A stretch of 64,000 nt of DNA from Azolla caroliniana (GCA_043228905.1 JBHGNT010000004.1:9176001-9240000); one strand, 5' to 3'; shown: positions 32,194-42,023, counted from the stretch's first letter. Notes: generated by a model from the letters alone, not told the origin. Numbers and translations are program-made.

Positions 32194-35109
32194 ATGCTCG
32201 AAAAAGGCGCCAAAACGCTCAAAGAAGAAGCAGAACGCATGGAGACCTTTTCATTTCGCGAGCCAAGAAGCACAGAAGCACCAAGACAGTGGAAGCTGAG
32301 CAAACGCGAACCTGCACGCAGAGAACCCCCACGTTCAGAACGCTCTCTCTCTCGTCCTCACTCTCATCACCACTCTACCTCGCCATCTTTCCTCGACCTC
32401 GAAGCAGACATGGAACCACAAACGCTGTCGGAAGCGGCCAGGAAATGGTTCAGGCAACACGGACTGGAGGGCTTCTTGGCCATCATGGAAGCACCACCGC
32501 ACAGAGAAGCCGACCAGGTCATCAAGGAGCTCGACAAGGAAGTCATCACCGAGGAAGCGATCCGTGCGCTAACAGGCCTTCCGGAGGGAGGAATTTTTCA
32601 GATTGATAATCCAACCTCGGAGCAACTCACCCGATATTTCGGTGAGTACTCTGTTGCCGGCAAAGGCTATCGAACACAGGGCGGCGAAGATCCGCTGTTC
32701 AGGGAGATAGCTCGAGTGCTCCATGAGTACGGCCACGTGTACCCCCGACCCCCTGTCATGCCAAAAAATCGGGCAGGGATGATCATAGCCACCTATGAAG
32801 GGACCAAGGTGGATTGGCCGGTGTTGATTGCAGACGGTTTGTGCGTGGCAATCGACATGGTACGAGGAAAGGACGGCAAGGAGGGCCGGAAGCTGTGGCA
32901 TGCCGTCGCTCAGTGGATAACATTGCTCGTGCCGCCGGTCGAGACCGTTCAGCCAAAGAAGCGGCCAAGAGTATCGGAAGGAAGCACCTCGAAGCCGGCG
33001 TCCAAACGACAGCAGCTGCTGGCGTCGAAGGCGACGAAAGGGAAGAAACGGGTCCCAGAACCGGAGGAGGTGTCACCGGTCCGACCCGTCAAGATAACCA
33101 TACGGAGACCGGGACAGAAGGAACCGGAACCCTTGACGGCACAGAAACATGCCGTGACACAAGAAGAGGAAACGGAGGAGCCAGAAGAGCACCTCCAACG
33201 ACGGTCAAGAAGTAGGACCGCCGAGACAGGAGGGGAGCGGTCGTACCCGCGAGAGGCAGAAACGCCCCCAACTCAACCTGAGCAAACCACAAGGGAGGAA
33301 CCGGAACCGGTGCGTAGGGAACCGGTCTTGTCGACTTCTGTAGAAGAAGTCAGTCCAATGGCTCCGGAGACGGCGAGAACCGGAACTCAACAGCCGGCGA
33401 GCCCAGCCAGCACACACGGCGGCCAAGGAGTAGAACCAGAACGGCATATGCAGGCACTCAGGCCAGACAATTCCACAGGGAATGAGCCGACCCGACCAGT
33501 ACAGCAACAAGGCACCAGTAGCATGTGGCTACGGTGGGTAGGCGAGCAAATCGCCGGAGCGGTCGAGTATATAGAGGCGGAAGAGAGAGCGCACCAGGAA
33601 CGGTTGCTCGTCACAACCGTAGATCTAGAGACGGCCCGGTCCAGAATCCGGAGCCTTGAACAAGACTTGGACAGGGTCACAAGGGAAATGGCTCAAATCG
33701 CTTTGACAACACAAGTCCAAGCACCGGTGACTCCGGGCAATGTACAGAATAAAGCGGCAGATCAACCTGTACATAGCAATCAGACCCCGGCAACGGAAAC
33801 CGTTCGGGAGAGAAATGCGGCACAAGCCCAAGAGCTTGCGGATTTAAAGGATGAGCTAGCTGCCCAAGAAGCGCCGAGGAGCCGCGAAAGAGAATTGAAG
33901 ACGGCAGCGGAGGCAGAACTCAAAAAGACTGCTGAGAATCTACGCCGGGCCGAGGAGAGCTTACGGAAAGGCCACCAAGCGTACGACCGGCTCAAGGAGG
34001 AGAAGGAGAAAATGCTGCAAGAGAAGGAGAGGCTCCGGAGGAACGCCGAAACAGAAGTAGAGCGCCTGATAGAGGAACTCCGGCAGGTAAAGGACCGGGA
34101 GGACCGGAACCATCGCCAGATCAACGGCAAGCTCAAACAAAAAACGGAGGAATTTGAGCAATTGCACCGGGAGTATAAACGGTTGCAAACGGAGCACAAG
34201 GAACGGACGGATGAGCTCCGGCAAGCAGTTGATCGGACCGCAACCGCATTCGCCAAGGAACAAGCGGAAAACAGAAGACGGTTGGAAGAGGCGGAGAAGG
34301 TTCGGACAGAGCTCCTCAGGCAACAGCAGGCGGAAAAAGAAAGAGCGGCGGAGGTACTGCAAAGGCTGCAAACGACATATCAAGGGCAGCTAACGCGCTA
34401 CAGAGAGCAGGCGGAGGATACGGCAAATCTCATCAAGCAGTTGAAGGAGGAGCGACAAGTGGTGGAAAGCAGAGCACAAATGGGAGCAAGTCGCATCCAG
34501 GATATCATGCGGGCCTGGTTGAACCAGACTAAGAGCTTGATTGACAACAGTTCCGTCAAATGGTGGACCAAGTGGGCCACGAACGCGGCGGAACTCCAAT
34601 TGCTCCGGGCCGACGTAGAGAACCGGCGGAAGGAGGGAGATGATTGCTATATGCTGAATTCCGAAGACTTCACCGGCATAAGAGATGAGCTAGCCGAAGA
34701 CTTTCAAGCCTTGGCAGAGGACCAACTAGAGCAAGTCCGACAACTTGTAGCTCAGCTGGACGACGACAGGTTGGAGGCGCAGATCCAGTTTGAAAGCTAC
34801 GAGAGGTCCCGGATCCGGGGAGAGAAAGAACGAGAACCGGTTACGGTCAACCTCAGTGATGAGGAACCGTTACTGGAAGGAGACCGGACCGGAAGCAGTC
34901 AAACGGAGATGCCGGAGTCAGAGAGACAAACGGAGCAGCCGGCGTCAGCGGAACAAACGGAGCAGCAGCAGCAAGCAGAGCAGCCGGAACAGCCTCAGTC
35001 CCAACCGCAACCACAGCAGCAGCAGCAAGCACAACCGCAACAACCACAACCGGAAGAACAAGTGGAAATTCTTGAACAAAGTAATTTGGACAATTTGGGT
35101 GAACAATGA
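32194..35109 (+). CDS. Element E ORF2: long coiled-coil protein, unknown role
   Basis: Extra reading frame between pol and the 3' LTR, same strand. The first ATG is 32194 (971 residues); 32239 and 32410 are alternatives. Layout from 32194: basic N-part; globular region at about residues 70-250 (SEAARKWFRQHGLEGFLAIM, RYFGEYSVAGKGYRTQGGED, VDWPVLIADGLCVAIDMVRG); a disordered Pro/Glu/Arg-rich region at about 255-460; a coiled coil at about 480-810 with dense heptad-like E/K/R/L (EEKEKMLQEKERLRRNAETE); a second structured part (RAWLNQTKSLIDNSSVKWWT); and a Gln-rich tail. The globular part loosely recalls the plant transposon-protein domains in extra ORFs of Tat elements, but I do not recognise it firmly. 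No catalytic motif is seen. It could be structural (particle, RNA or chromatin binding). It stays open over 2.9 kb, which suggests recent selection. Confidence 0.85.
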   Translation: MLEKGAKTLKEEAERMETFSFREPRSTEAPRQWKLSKREPARREPPRSERSLSRPHSHHHSTSPSFLDLEADMEPQTLSEAARKWFRQHGLEGFLAIMEAPPHREADQVIKELDKEVITEEAIRALTGLPEGGIFQIDNPTSEQLTRYFGEYSVAGKGYRTQGGEDPLFREIARVLHEYGHVYPRPPVMPKNRAGMIIATYEGTKVDWPVLIADGLCVAIDMVRGKDGKEGRKLWHAVAQWITLLVPPVETVQPKKRPRVSEGSTSKPASKRQQLLASKATKGKKRVPEPEEVSPVRPVKITIRRPGQKEPEPLTAQKHAVTQEEETEEPEEHLQRRSRSRTAETGGERSYPREAETPPTQPEQTTREEPEPVRREPVLSTSVEEVSPMAPETARTGTQQPASPASTHGGQGVEPERHMQALRPDNSTGNEPTRPVQQQGTSSMWLRWVGEQIAGAVEYIEAEERAHQERLLVTTVDLETARSRIRSLEQDLDRVTREMAQIALTTQVQAPVTPGNVQNKAADQPVHSNQTPATETVRERNAAQAQELADLKDELAAQEAPRSRERELKTAAEAELKKTAENLRRAEESLRKGHQAYDRLKEEKEKMLQEKERLRRNAETEVERLIEELRQVKDREDRNHRQINGKLKQKTEEFEQLHREYKRLQTEHKERTDELRQAVDRTATAFAKEQAENRRRLEEAEKVRTELLRQQQAEKERAAEVLQRLQTTYQGQLTRYREQAEDTANLIKQLKEERQVVESRAQMGASRIQDIMRAWLNQTKSLIDNSSVKWWTKWATNAAELQLLRADVENRRKEGDDCYMLNSEDFTGIRDELAEDFQALAEDQLEQVRQLVAQLDDDRLEAQIQFESYERSRIRGEKEREPVTVNLSDEEPLLEGDRTGSSQTEMPESERQTEQPASAEQTEQQQQAEQPEQPQSQPQPQQQQQAQPQQPQPEEQVEILEQSNLDNLGEQ

Positions 35110-35161
35110 AGGGGCCGAGAAGGGTTCGACGTACAAGGTACTGTCCCACGGGCGTGCCATG

Positions 35162-35581
35162 TGTTACCGGCCGGCAAGGAGTCCAAAATACGGAGTGAAG
35201 GAATTAATTAGATATGGTTGTAAATGAGCATAGTGTGGACGGACGGACTGGAAACGGTATGCCGTTCCAGATCCGGACGGATCCCGAATAGGTGCGAGAG
35301 GCACCGTTTTGTACTACGGGCCGGAAACCTATTTAAAGGCCCGGAACCCATTGTAATGACAGCGGATAATTAATAGAGCTTATGATGTTTATACTTCTGT
35401 CTTGATTTCCGTTCTGTAATTATTGTTATATCTTACGCGTGTAATTAACCAAAGCATTCTAATCGTGTAACCTACGTAAGTTGGTGTAATCGTTGAATCT
35501 TAATCCTATGCCGTAATCACCCTTTGGTGAAGTGTCTCCGTGACACCTTGTGTTAGGCCTTGTCCGGCTAAGCGAATAACA
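35162..35581 (+). repeat. 3' LTR of element E, complete
   Basis: 420 bp, TGTTACCGGCCGGC to GCGAATAACA, followed by the CAGTT duplication. No good polypurine tract abuts it. The nearest purine run, GAAGGGGCCGAGAAGGG, is about 35 bp upstream. Confidence 0.95.
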
Positions 35582-35586
35582 CAGTT

Positions 35587-36510
35587 GGCTTATCAATTTG
35601 TTGATGAGTTATTTCGTTTTTATGGATTACCGATGGATATTGTTAGTGATCGAGATTCCAAGTTTACTAGTGACTTTTGGACTCAGGTCTTTAAGAAACT
35701 AGAAACTACGTTGAGCATGAGTTCCGCAGATCATCCTCAGTCTGATGGACAAACTGAACGAGTTAATCAAATTATTGAGGACATGCTTCGAGCTTATGTA
35801 GCAAAAACCCCTTCTAAGTGGGAGCAATACCTTCCTATCTTAGAATTTGCCTATAATAGCTCTAAACATACATCCACTGGATATAGTCCTTTTATGTTGA
35901 TGTATGGTTTTCAACCACGTGCCCCAGTTGATGTCACGATTCATCGTGATACATTAGACAGTACATGCAATTTTTTGCAAGACATGAACCAAATGTTGCA
36001 TATTGCCAAAGAAAATGTCAAGACAGCTCAAGATCGTGCTCGATTTTATGCTGATCACGATAGACGTCCTCGTGCATTTACTATTTGTCAAAAAGTTTTT
36101 TTGCATGTCCCGACCGATTCTACGTCATTGTCTACGGGCAAGCCCCACGATATTGTGGCCCATTTGAAATCCTTAAGCGAGTTGGGTCATCTGCTTATCA
36201 CCTTGCCTTACCTCGTAACGTTGGTATTCATCCTGTTTTTCACGTCAGTCGTCTAAAACCATTTTTAGGCTCTGGTGATAACACCATCACAATCCAAGAT
36301 CTTGTAACATTAGAGGATTTTTCTTACAAACCTCATGTTCCTGAACGAATTCTTGATTCTCGTACTAAACGTTTACGTTCTAAAGAGATTCGGCTATTCA
36401 AGATCAAATGGATGGATAAACCTATTGATGATGCCACATGGGAACGCGAGCATTCGCTTAAGGCACAATTTCCTCACTTTATATTGCAAGAGTGCAATCT
36501 TTTGAAGTAG
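35587..36510 (+). pseudogene. pol: Gypsy D integrase C-part and chromodomain-like end
   Basis: Continues the integrase in frame after removal of E and one CAGTT copy: FYGLPMDIVSDRDSKFTSDF with the second catalytic D, HPQSDGQTERVNQIIEDMLR with E, then WEQYLPILEFAYNSS. A frameshift near 36140-36150 moves the frame for PRYCGPFEILKRVGSSAYHL. The end, VPERILDSRTKRLRSKEIRL followed by KIKWMDKPIDDATWERE, resembles a degenerate chromodomain, which in this clade guides insertion to chromatin. TAG stop at 36508-36510. Confidence 0.9.
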
Positions 36511-36517
36511 GGGAGTA

Positions 36518-36988
36518 TGTTATGTACACATAACGTTGGTGAGGGTAGGTCACTAATATTTACATTAGTGAAGGGTATGTTCACTATTATTAAAAAGGGG
36601 ACTAATGATTGGATAGAATGAATGATATGTGCATGCACTATCATGATTTAGACAACCAATGAATAGAGAGCCTTTTAGAAAGGCACATCTATTCAAGGGG
36701 CCGAGGAAAAGGTATAAATATGAGGCTTAGCTACCCTCATAGGAATCACGTCGGAAGGCTGCTGTCGTAGACACCGGTGGTGCGGGCTAGGCTTTCGTCT
36801 CGACGATCGTGTTTATCTCTTCCAAGGTATTAGTCATCCTAATATCCGGCGGTATGGGACGTCGGTGGTAGGTTGGCTATGTCTAGATCATAGCTCGGGG
36901 GTGGTCGGGTGGAACGGGTTCTTCTATCCAATCTATTTTCTTCCTTTTTACTTGATTTGGTCTATTGATTAGTAATAGACTCTTAACA
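36518..36988 (+). repeat. 3' LTR of gypsy D
   Basis: 471 bp, TGTTATGTACAC to CTCTTAACA, followed by CCTAC. The purine run GAAGTAGGGGAG precedes it by two bases and serves as the polypurine tract. Confidence 0.94.
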
Positions 36989-37580
36989 CCTACACGGTTT
37001 CGACAAATTGTCAGAAGCCTCATCTACTTGACGATTACTCGGCCGGATCTCAGCTACCTGGTCATCTTAATCAGTCAATTTATGTCGCAAACCACGGCCA
37101 AACACTTTCAGTGCGTGCAAAGGATATTGTGATATGTCAGCGGCACGAAATACATGGCGTTGTTGTATCAGGCAGGCGTAACTGAACAGTTGGTTGGCCA
37201 CACGGATGCCGATTGGGCCGGAAACGCCAGTGTTCGTAGATCCACATCCGGATATTCCTTCTCATTAGGAAGTGTGGCGATTGCGTGGAGCAGCAAAAAG
37301 CAGCCGATAGTGGCACTATTGAGCACAGAGGTCGAATATCGAGGGGCGATTGTTGCTACGTGCGAAGTCATCTAGTTGAAACGGCTATTACGGGATCTGC
37401 ATGTAGAGGTGTCTGATCCGACGACGATCTATTACGACAACCTTGCGAAAAACCTTGTGTTACACGCCCGGACCAAGCACATTGAGGTGCATTACCATTT
37501 TGTCCACGAGCGGGTCCTTTCAGGTGAAGTCTAACTAGCGTATGTTCCGACGGATCGGCAGGTTGGTCTCGACAAGTTTT
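36989..37580 (+). pseudogene. pol: Copia C RT end and RNase H
   Basis: Resumes copia RT with RFRQIVRSLIYLTITRPDLS, then RNase H from 37154: VGHTDADWAGNASVRRSTSG, SKKQPIVALLSTEVEYRGAI and, after a TAG at 37374 where W is expected, YYDNLAKNLVLHARTKHIEV. A further TAG lies near 37534. Ends KF followed by TGA near 37580. Typical copia order; not functional. Confidence 0.92.
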
Positions 37581-37660
37581 GACATTTCTCAGGTGAGCTA
37601 GGGTTGTGTCACCTCGACACGCCAAACTTGAGGGGGCGAAAAGAAGAATAGGAACAAGAG

Positions 37661-37987
37661 CATGAAAGGATCAGAGGTATTCATTGCGGCGAATGTGACC
37701 GTGACGCTGAATTGGATGGAGAATTCGATTTTGAACCAGCTGAAGAAGCTGAAGGAAGAATCAAGGGCCATAATCGTAGGAAAGAGTCGCAGACAGCCGA
37801 ATCTGGGGGAGATAAGACCAAGACGAAGAGGTGGTCGAAAGTTGTCAAAGGCCTGAAGACTGAAGACGAATTGGAGACAACCAATTCGGATGAGAGGGGA
37901 ATTGAATCGGAACTGTTCGATTCAATCAAAATGTTCGATTTGGATACGCCAAATCAACGGAAGGCCAAACGGAGAAAAGGGCAGTGA
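37661..37987 (+). CDS. Charged 3' reading frame of copia C, unknown
   Basis: Between RNase H and the 3' LTR lie about 580 bp. One frame (about 37690-37987) reads CGECDRDAELDGEFDFEPAE, then EEAEGRIKGHNRRKESQTAE, and ends NQRKAKRRKGQ before TGA: roughly 100 residues, strongly charged, first acidic then basic. It has no recognised domain and no good start codon in its first part (an in-frame ATG is at 37712). It may be a decayed extra ORF or chance. The stretch 37988-38150 is non-coding. Confidence 0.4.
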   Translation, partial: HERIRGIHCGECDRDAELDGEFDFEPAEEAEGRIKGHNRRKESQTAESGGDKTKTKRWSKVVKGLKTEDELETTNSDERGIESELFDSIKMFDLDTPNQRKAKRRKGQ

Positions 37988-38150
37988 AGGAACTGCCAAC
38001 ACCGTGATAGCAAGGGAGCTGAGAAGGGCCGAACAAGCAGAAAACCCGACCGGAAGGGTCGAGGCGCGCGGATTCAAACAAGTCGAGGAGTGAAGAAAGA
38101 AGGAACCGGAGCATAGATCCGGAAGGGCAGACGGAACCTCAAGTTGAGCT

Positions 38151-38160
38151 GTAGGGGGAG
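38151..38160 (+). promoter_or_regulatory. Polypurine tract of copia C
   Basis: GTAGGGGGAG immediately before the 3' LTR. Confidence 0.88.
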
Positions 38161-38580
38161 TGTTGAGTGACAAGCTCAACATTCGGCGTGTAATACGGTG
38201 TGTAACCCAGTGCGTAGACTGGGTGCATGAAATAGTACGCATAACGTAGCCGTAGCGGTGTGTAAACCGTGAGGCCGTTAGTATGGTATTGCTCGTAAGA
38301 AATAATTTTGGGAGTTATTGTAGTAGGCTCATTTATGAGCAGTCAAGTACTGTCAGTACTTGTGTCAGCCCAATTGTCAAGGCTTGTATAAAAGGTGCTC
38401 ACTGAGCACGATGTATATACAAAGCATCATTATTTTTGAAATAGAACTAAGTTGTCTACTCTCTATCTGTCTCTCCATCTCCATCTCCATCTTTGTGTTT
38501 CCTGAGTTTACCGAACTGACTTATTTTCGAACTGTGTACTATGTGTTTACGCACACCCTTCCGCACACATATTCTTTACA
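38161..38580 (+). repeat. 3' LTR of copia C
   Basis: 420 bp, TGTTGAGTGACAAGCTCAAC to CATATTCTTTACA, followed by the ATCAT target duplication and the MYB gene. Confidence 0.94.
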
Positions 38581-38592
38581 ATCATCATTATT

Positions 38593-39162
38593 GGTCTTAC
38601 CATTATGACGAGGACAAGGTGGTGGTTGAACAATGGGAGCAAGAACCTGAGAAACTGCAGCTTTAATGGTAGTACTGATGAGGCTCATTGCATCTTCTAC
38701 TTTCATGAAACTTCTTTTTTTCTATTCATGGAAAGCTGAAGCTTGAGAGAAGTCTTCTCTATTTAGCACCGAAGAAGGAGTAGAGCTATTGTTTTCTGCA
38801 CACAACACAAGACTTTCTTCACTAAGAAGGTAGACGAGGAAGAAGGGCAACACCAATGAAGAGTAGAGTTCCAATGGTTCCTGATAGCATTGTCTATGCG
38901 ACCACGGAGTAATCGAGCTATGGCAGCCCACATGAGCTTTTATGGCCTGATCTGATCGACCAGGTATTCCTTTACTTATTAGAGACCAGTTTCGATCTCC
39001 ATACTTCTCAACTAGTCGATGGAGAGCCGCGTGTTCGTTGGGGCTCCATGGACCTTTCCCTCGATCATTCGGGTTGTGGATGGTCGACGCAGACAAAGAT
39101 GTGTGAGAGACCGATGCAGATGTATTGGTCAAGCTTGAGAGCGCCCTGGAAGCTAATACCAA
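38593..39162 (-). pseudogene. R2R3-MYB transcription factor, N-part, broken
   Basis: Minus strand from ATG 39162. The R2 repeat RGKGPWSPNEHAALHRLVEK then KYGDRNWSLISKGIPGRS is clear, with its tryptophans. The rest of R2 and the start of R3 are missing: IPGRS jumps to SDQAIKAH. After a one-base shift the third R3 helix is recognisable as [20 protein letters not shown], then NSTL. Downstream, VEDAMSLISTTIKAAVSQVL leads to the copia junction at 38585, and the C-part is at 16856-17145. MYB factors bind DNA in the nucleus; the subgroup 22/23 look is an inference from sequence memory. Deletion, frameshift, stop and a 21-kb insertion make this a pseudogene. Confidence 0.85.
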
Positions 39163-39618
39163 GGGAAGATGACAATCGAGAAGTTGTGATCAGATATCAG
39201 GAGAAGCTTGTGATCATGGAGAAGTCGAGCGGAGGTTGCTTCTCCTACTTCTGTTTCCATTTCGGTTGGTGCTCCTCATGATTGAAGCCTTCCATTGATG
39301 GATTGATGGATGGATAGATTCGTTCTCTGGCAGAGCAAGAGAAAAGGGAAACAGAGACAGAGAAAAAGAGGATCATGGCATCAACATGATAAGAGGATTT
39401 GAAAGAAGGAGGATGCCATGTCTCATCTTCATCCTCAGAATAGTGCAAGACTCTAAGAAAGTCTCTACCTCTTCATCTTCTTCCATTTCCCTTCCTCTCC
39501 TTCTTCCAGGTTGTTGCTACGTTTCTTCTTCACTACTTCTTCCGAGGGTCTAGGGTTTACATCCCAAAAATGAAACGATGAGTTAGGGGAGAGAGACACA
39601 CACACAACACAGAGATAA

Positions 39619-39678
<60 letters not shown>

Positions 39679-40135
39679 GTGTTGAAGAGGGACAGTAAGA
39701 GAATTCTTTCTCAAGGAAGGGTCGGCCGTTGAGGCATGCCAAAAGTGTTGTTGGGGTGGGGGGTGAAGCCATTCTCCCAAGGGGTTAAGTTAGAGAGAGA
39801 GCGAGAGAGAAAGACAAATAGAAAATGACACCAAATGAGAGGGGAAAAAGTTATTCATTACATACCCTAGAGGGGGTTTATATAATACATCCAATGTAAC
39901 ATTCTACACTCAGTTGTCACCATTGGTCGGTCCTGGATCGCCTCCTCAACTATTCGATCCAACGGAGTGAACTCCTCAACTGTTCGGTCTTGGATTGCAA
40001 TAACTTTTCTGTCTATTGATTATCTTGTGTATTGTTGTGTCTAATCTTGTGTATTGTGGAATATTTTTGTGTATTGTTGTTGCCCATAGCCATCTTAAAT
40101 ACTTGTTTTTTTTCTTGGAAATTTAGGAGTTGAAT
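39163..40135. other. MYB upstream sequence and AG microsatellite
   Basis: No coding frame I can support. An (AG)n tract of about 54 bp lies at 39622-39675, with shorter AG runs near 39793-39812. TATA-like TTTATATAATACATCC is at about 39878-39893. The left part is probably the promoter or 5' UTR of the MYB gene. Where host sequence ends and the next mobile sequence begins is not visible. Confidence 0.5.
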
Positions 40136-40884
40136 ATGTCCAGCCAAATGGAAGGGGAAGAAGGGTGTTTAGAATTACCCCTCAATGATCATAAGGATAG
40201 GGATGATGCTATCAGGCACAACAAGCCATATGAAACTATTGGGCAGAAATAAAAAGGAAACATCGTCAATTGTTGAAGGATACAAAAGCCACACTCAGTA
40301 AAGGTAAGGATAGTTTAGCTGAGAATGTAAGTAATGCGATTACCATCATAGAGAGAAAGGTTGTAGACTATTTCAATGTTCAAACCAAGCACATCAACAA
40401 TGAAGAAAAGAAGGTAGTACTTTATGGAATATTAAATGATCCATCGATAAAGGACTTAGTTGATTGTGATGGTCTTAATGCAAACATATCATCTATTTTA
40501 GTAAATAATCTTCGTAATAGTTTCGTATCCATGAGCAAGTCAGAAGATGATCTTGTCTTAAAAAGGTCTAGTCTAATGATGTTACTTAATAGTGATGTTG
40601 ACGATATAAACATCAATGAGCTATCTAAGGTAATTGGTGTTAGTAGAAAAATAGTGTACAATACATTGAACCGTATAATTTCCTCGGGTGAAGGAACTAG
40701 TCTACTAAAGCTAACTATAAGATGTAAGCCAATGACACCCATAACATCAGAAATCAAGGATGTAATCACAATGTTTTGAACTAATGAGAGTAGGGTTTCA
40801 CCCAATAAAAAGGATTTATGCAGGAAACGTGTTGGAAGAAATCAATACGAGGAGCATCCCATTCATCTTCTTGATGTACCTCAG
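40136..40884 (+). pseudogene. Transposase-associated gene, first exon, broken
   Basis: ATG 40136 (MSSQMEGEEGCLELPLNDHK) follows an acceptor-like TTTTTTTCTTGGAAATTTAG. A frameshift near 40231-40250 leads into NYWAEIKRKHRQLLKDTKAT and a 170-codon open stretch ending ITSEIKDVITMF. TGA at 40777-40779 stands where W is likely; beyond it TNESRVSPNKKDLCRKRVG and EEHPIHLLDVPQ run to a donor-like CAG|GTATTT at 40884. The S-R-x-S-P-N-K-K-D pattern recalls an uncharacterised transposon-linked protein family known best from animals. With the motif at 41785-41925 this suggests a decayed transposase gene. The family assignment is from memory of motifs only. Confidence 0.5.
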
Positions 40885-41784
40885 GTATTTACATTTATCT
40901 CAACATTTGTTTTGACTGTACACGGAAAGTTAATTAGCTCAGTTAGCAGAAAAGCTAATTAGCTTATCAGTTACATTTACCTCAGTTAGCTACTAGGATA
41001 ACTACTACATAGGTAACTGGCTACTCTCAATAGATACTACCATGATAGCTAATTAGCAGACTCAATAGCTAATTTAGTTACTACTAGATAATTAGCTACC
41101 AAAATAGCTAACTAGCTACCATGATAGCTAATTTAGTTACTACTAGATAATTAGCTACCAAAATAGCTAACTAGCTACCATGATAGCTAATTAACTATTC
41201 TCAATAGCTAATTTAGTTATTACCAGATAATTAGCTACCAGAATAGCTAATTAGCTTTTAGGATAGCTAATTAGCTATTAGAATAGGGTTTTAGCTACCA
41301 TGATAGCTAAATAGCTACTCGAATAGCTAATTAGAATAGCTAATTAACTAATTAGCTATTAGAATAGGTAATTAGCTACCATGATAGCTAATTGGCTACT
41401 ATGATAGTTAGCTACTCTAGTTATTACCAGCTAATTAGCTACTAGGAAAGCTAATTAGCTACCATGATAGCTAATTAGGTACTAGGACAACTAATTAGCT
41501 ACTAGGATAGCTAATTTCGTTATTACCAGCTAATTAGCTACTAGGAAAGCTAATTACCTACCACGATAGCTAATTAGCCACCATGATAGCTACTAGGACA
41601 GCTAATTAGCCACCACGATAGCTAATTAGCTACTAGACCAACTAATTAGCTACCATGATAGCTAATTAGCTACTAGGACAGCTAATTAGTTACCATGATA
41701 GCTAATTAGTTACTAGGACAACTAATTAGCTACTAGAACAGCTAATTAGCTACCTTGTTCGTCCAACACTTTTTTAAGTTACAT

Positions 41785-41925
41785 TGGCAGTGGTTATTAG
41801 CTCAACGTTTGGAGCTTACTCAACATTGGGTCTGGTCTGACGGAGCTGCGTCATAATTCAAGGCTCGACGTCCATTTTATTTTGTGGGGAGGTATCCTAC
41901 TATAACAGGTTTGGAGATGAGATGA
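41785..41925 (+). pseudogene. DGAASxFK transposase-like exon fragment
   Basis: Reads WQWLLAQRLELTQHWVWSDG, then AAS, TAA (where Q would fit), FKARRPFYFVGRYPTITGLE and MR, then TGA (where W would fit). The W/A-x-D-G-A/C-A-x-x-F-K pattern with a following aromatic-rich strand matches an unclassified DDE-like transposase family seen in many eukaryotes. The D in SDGAAS would be a catalytic candidate. Both stops are C-to-T or G-to-A type changes. It lies in the same orientation and downstream of the 40136-40884 exon. Confidence 0.5.
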
Positions 41926-42023
41926 GATGTGGGGAGGATAGCTAATTAACTACTTTACACAACTATGGCAGTAGCTCATTAGCTAGTAGGATAGCTAATT
42001 AGCTAGTAGCTAATTAGTTGCCA

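Larger units (their letters stand above)
27582..35581 (+). mobile_element. Tat-like Ty3/gypsy element E with an extra ORF, nested in D
   Basis: Exactly 8.0 kb between target duplications CAGTT at 27577-27581 and 35582-35586. The right LTR 35162-35581 is complete (TGTTACCGG...AATAACA). The left LTR 27582-27976 lacks its last 25 bp. The deletion joins it directly to the gag zinc knuckle, so the PBS and capsid domain are gone. Pol (27977-32046) and ORF2 (32194-35109) are open. The aligned 395 bp of LTR differ at two sites only, so insertion was recent. As it stands the copy is not autonomous. Confidence 0.95.
22454..36988 (+). mobile_element. Ty3/gypsy chromovirus-like element D, nested in copia C
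   Basis: LTRs 22454-22924 and 36518-36988, 471 bp each and nearly identical, with a perfect target duplication CCTAC (22449-22453 and 36989-36993). PBS 22926-22937, long leader to 24680, gag-protease 24680-25915, an inverted LTR piece 25911-26156, RT-RH-integrase 26157-27581 and 35587-36510. Element E (27582-35581) is inserted in the integrase. A degenerate chromodomain-like C-terminus follows the integrase. Copia RT reads straight on if D is removed. Without E it is about 6.5 kb. Confidence 0.95.
17146..38580 (+). mobile_element. Ty1/copia element C, decayed, hosting nested insertions
   Basis: LTRs 17146-17565 and 38161-38580 (420 bp each), PBS 17566-17577 and polypurine tract 38151-38160, with a perfect target duplication ATCAT at 17141-17145 and 38581-38585. 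Internal order: gag, [solo LTR 18442-19544], zinc knuckle and protease, integrase, RT, [gypsy D 22454-36988], RT end, RNase H, extra 3' region. Without insertions it is about 5.8 kb. The LTRs differ at many positions and the coding region has numerous stops, so this is the oldest layer of the block. Confidence 0.95.

Noticed and set aside
32194-35109. Envelope gene (endogenous retrovirus-like) in element E
   Set aside because: The protein has no signal peptide, transmembrane segment or furin-like site and is dominated by coiled coil and disorder.
38593-39162. Functional MYB gene
   Set aside because: The end of R2 and the start of R3 are deleted, the frame shifts inside R3, a TAG follows, and copia C separates the C-terminus.
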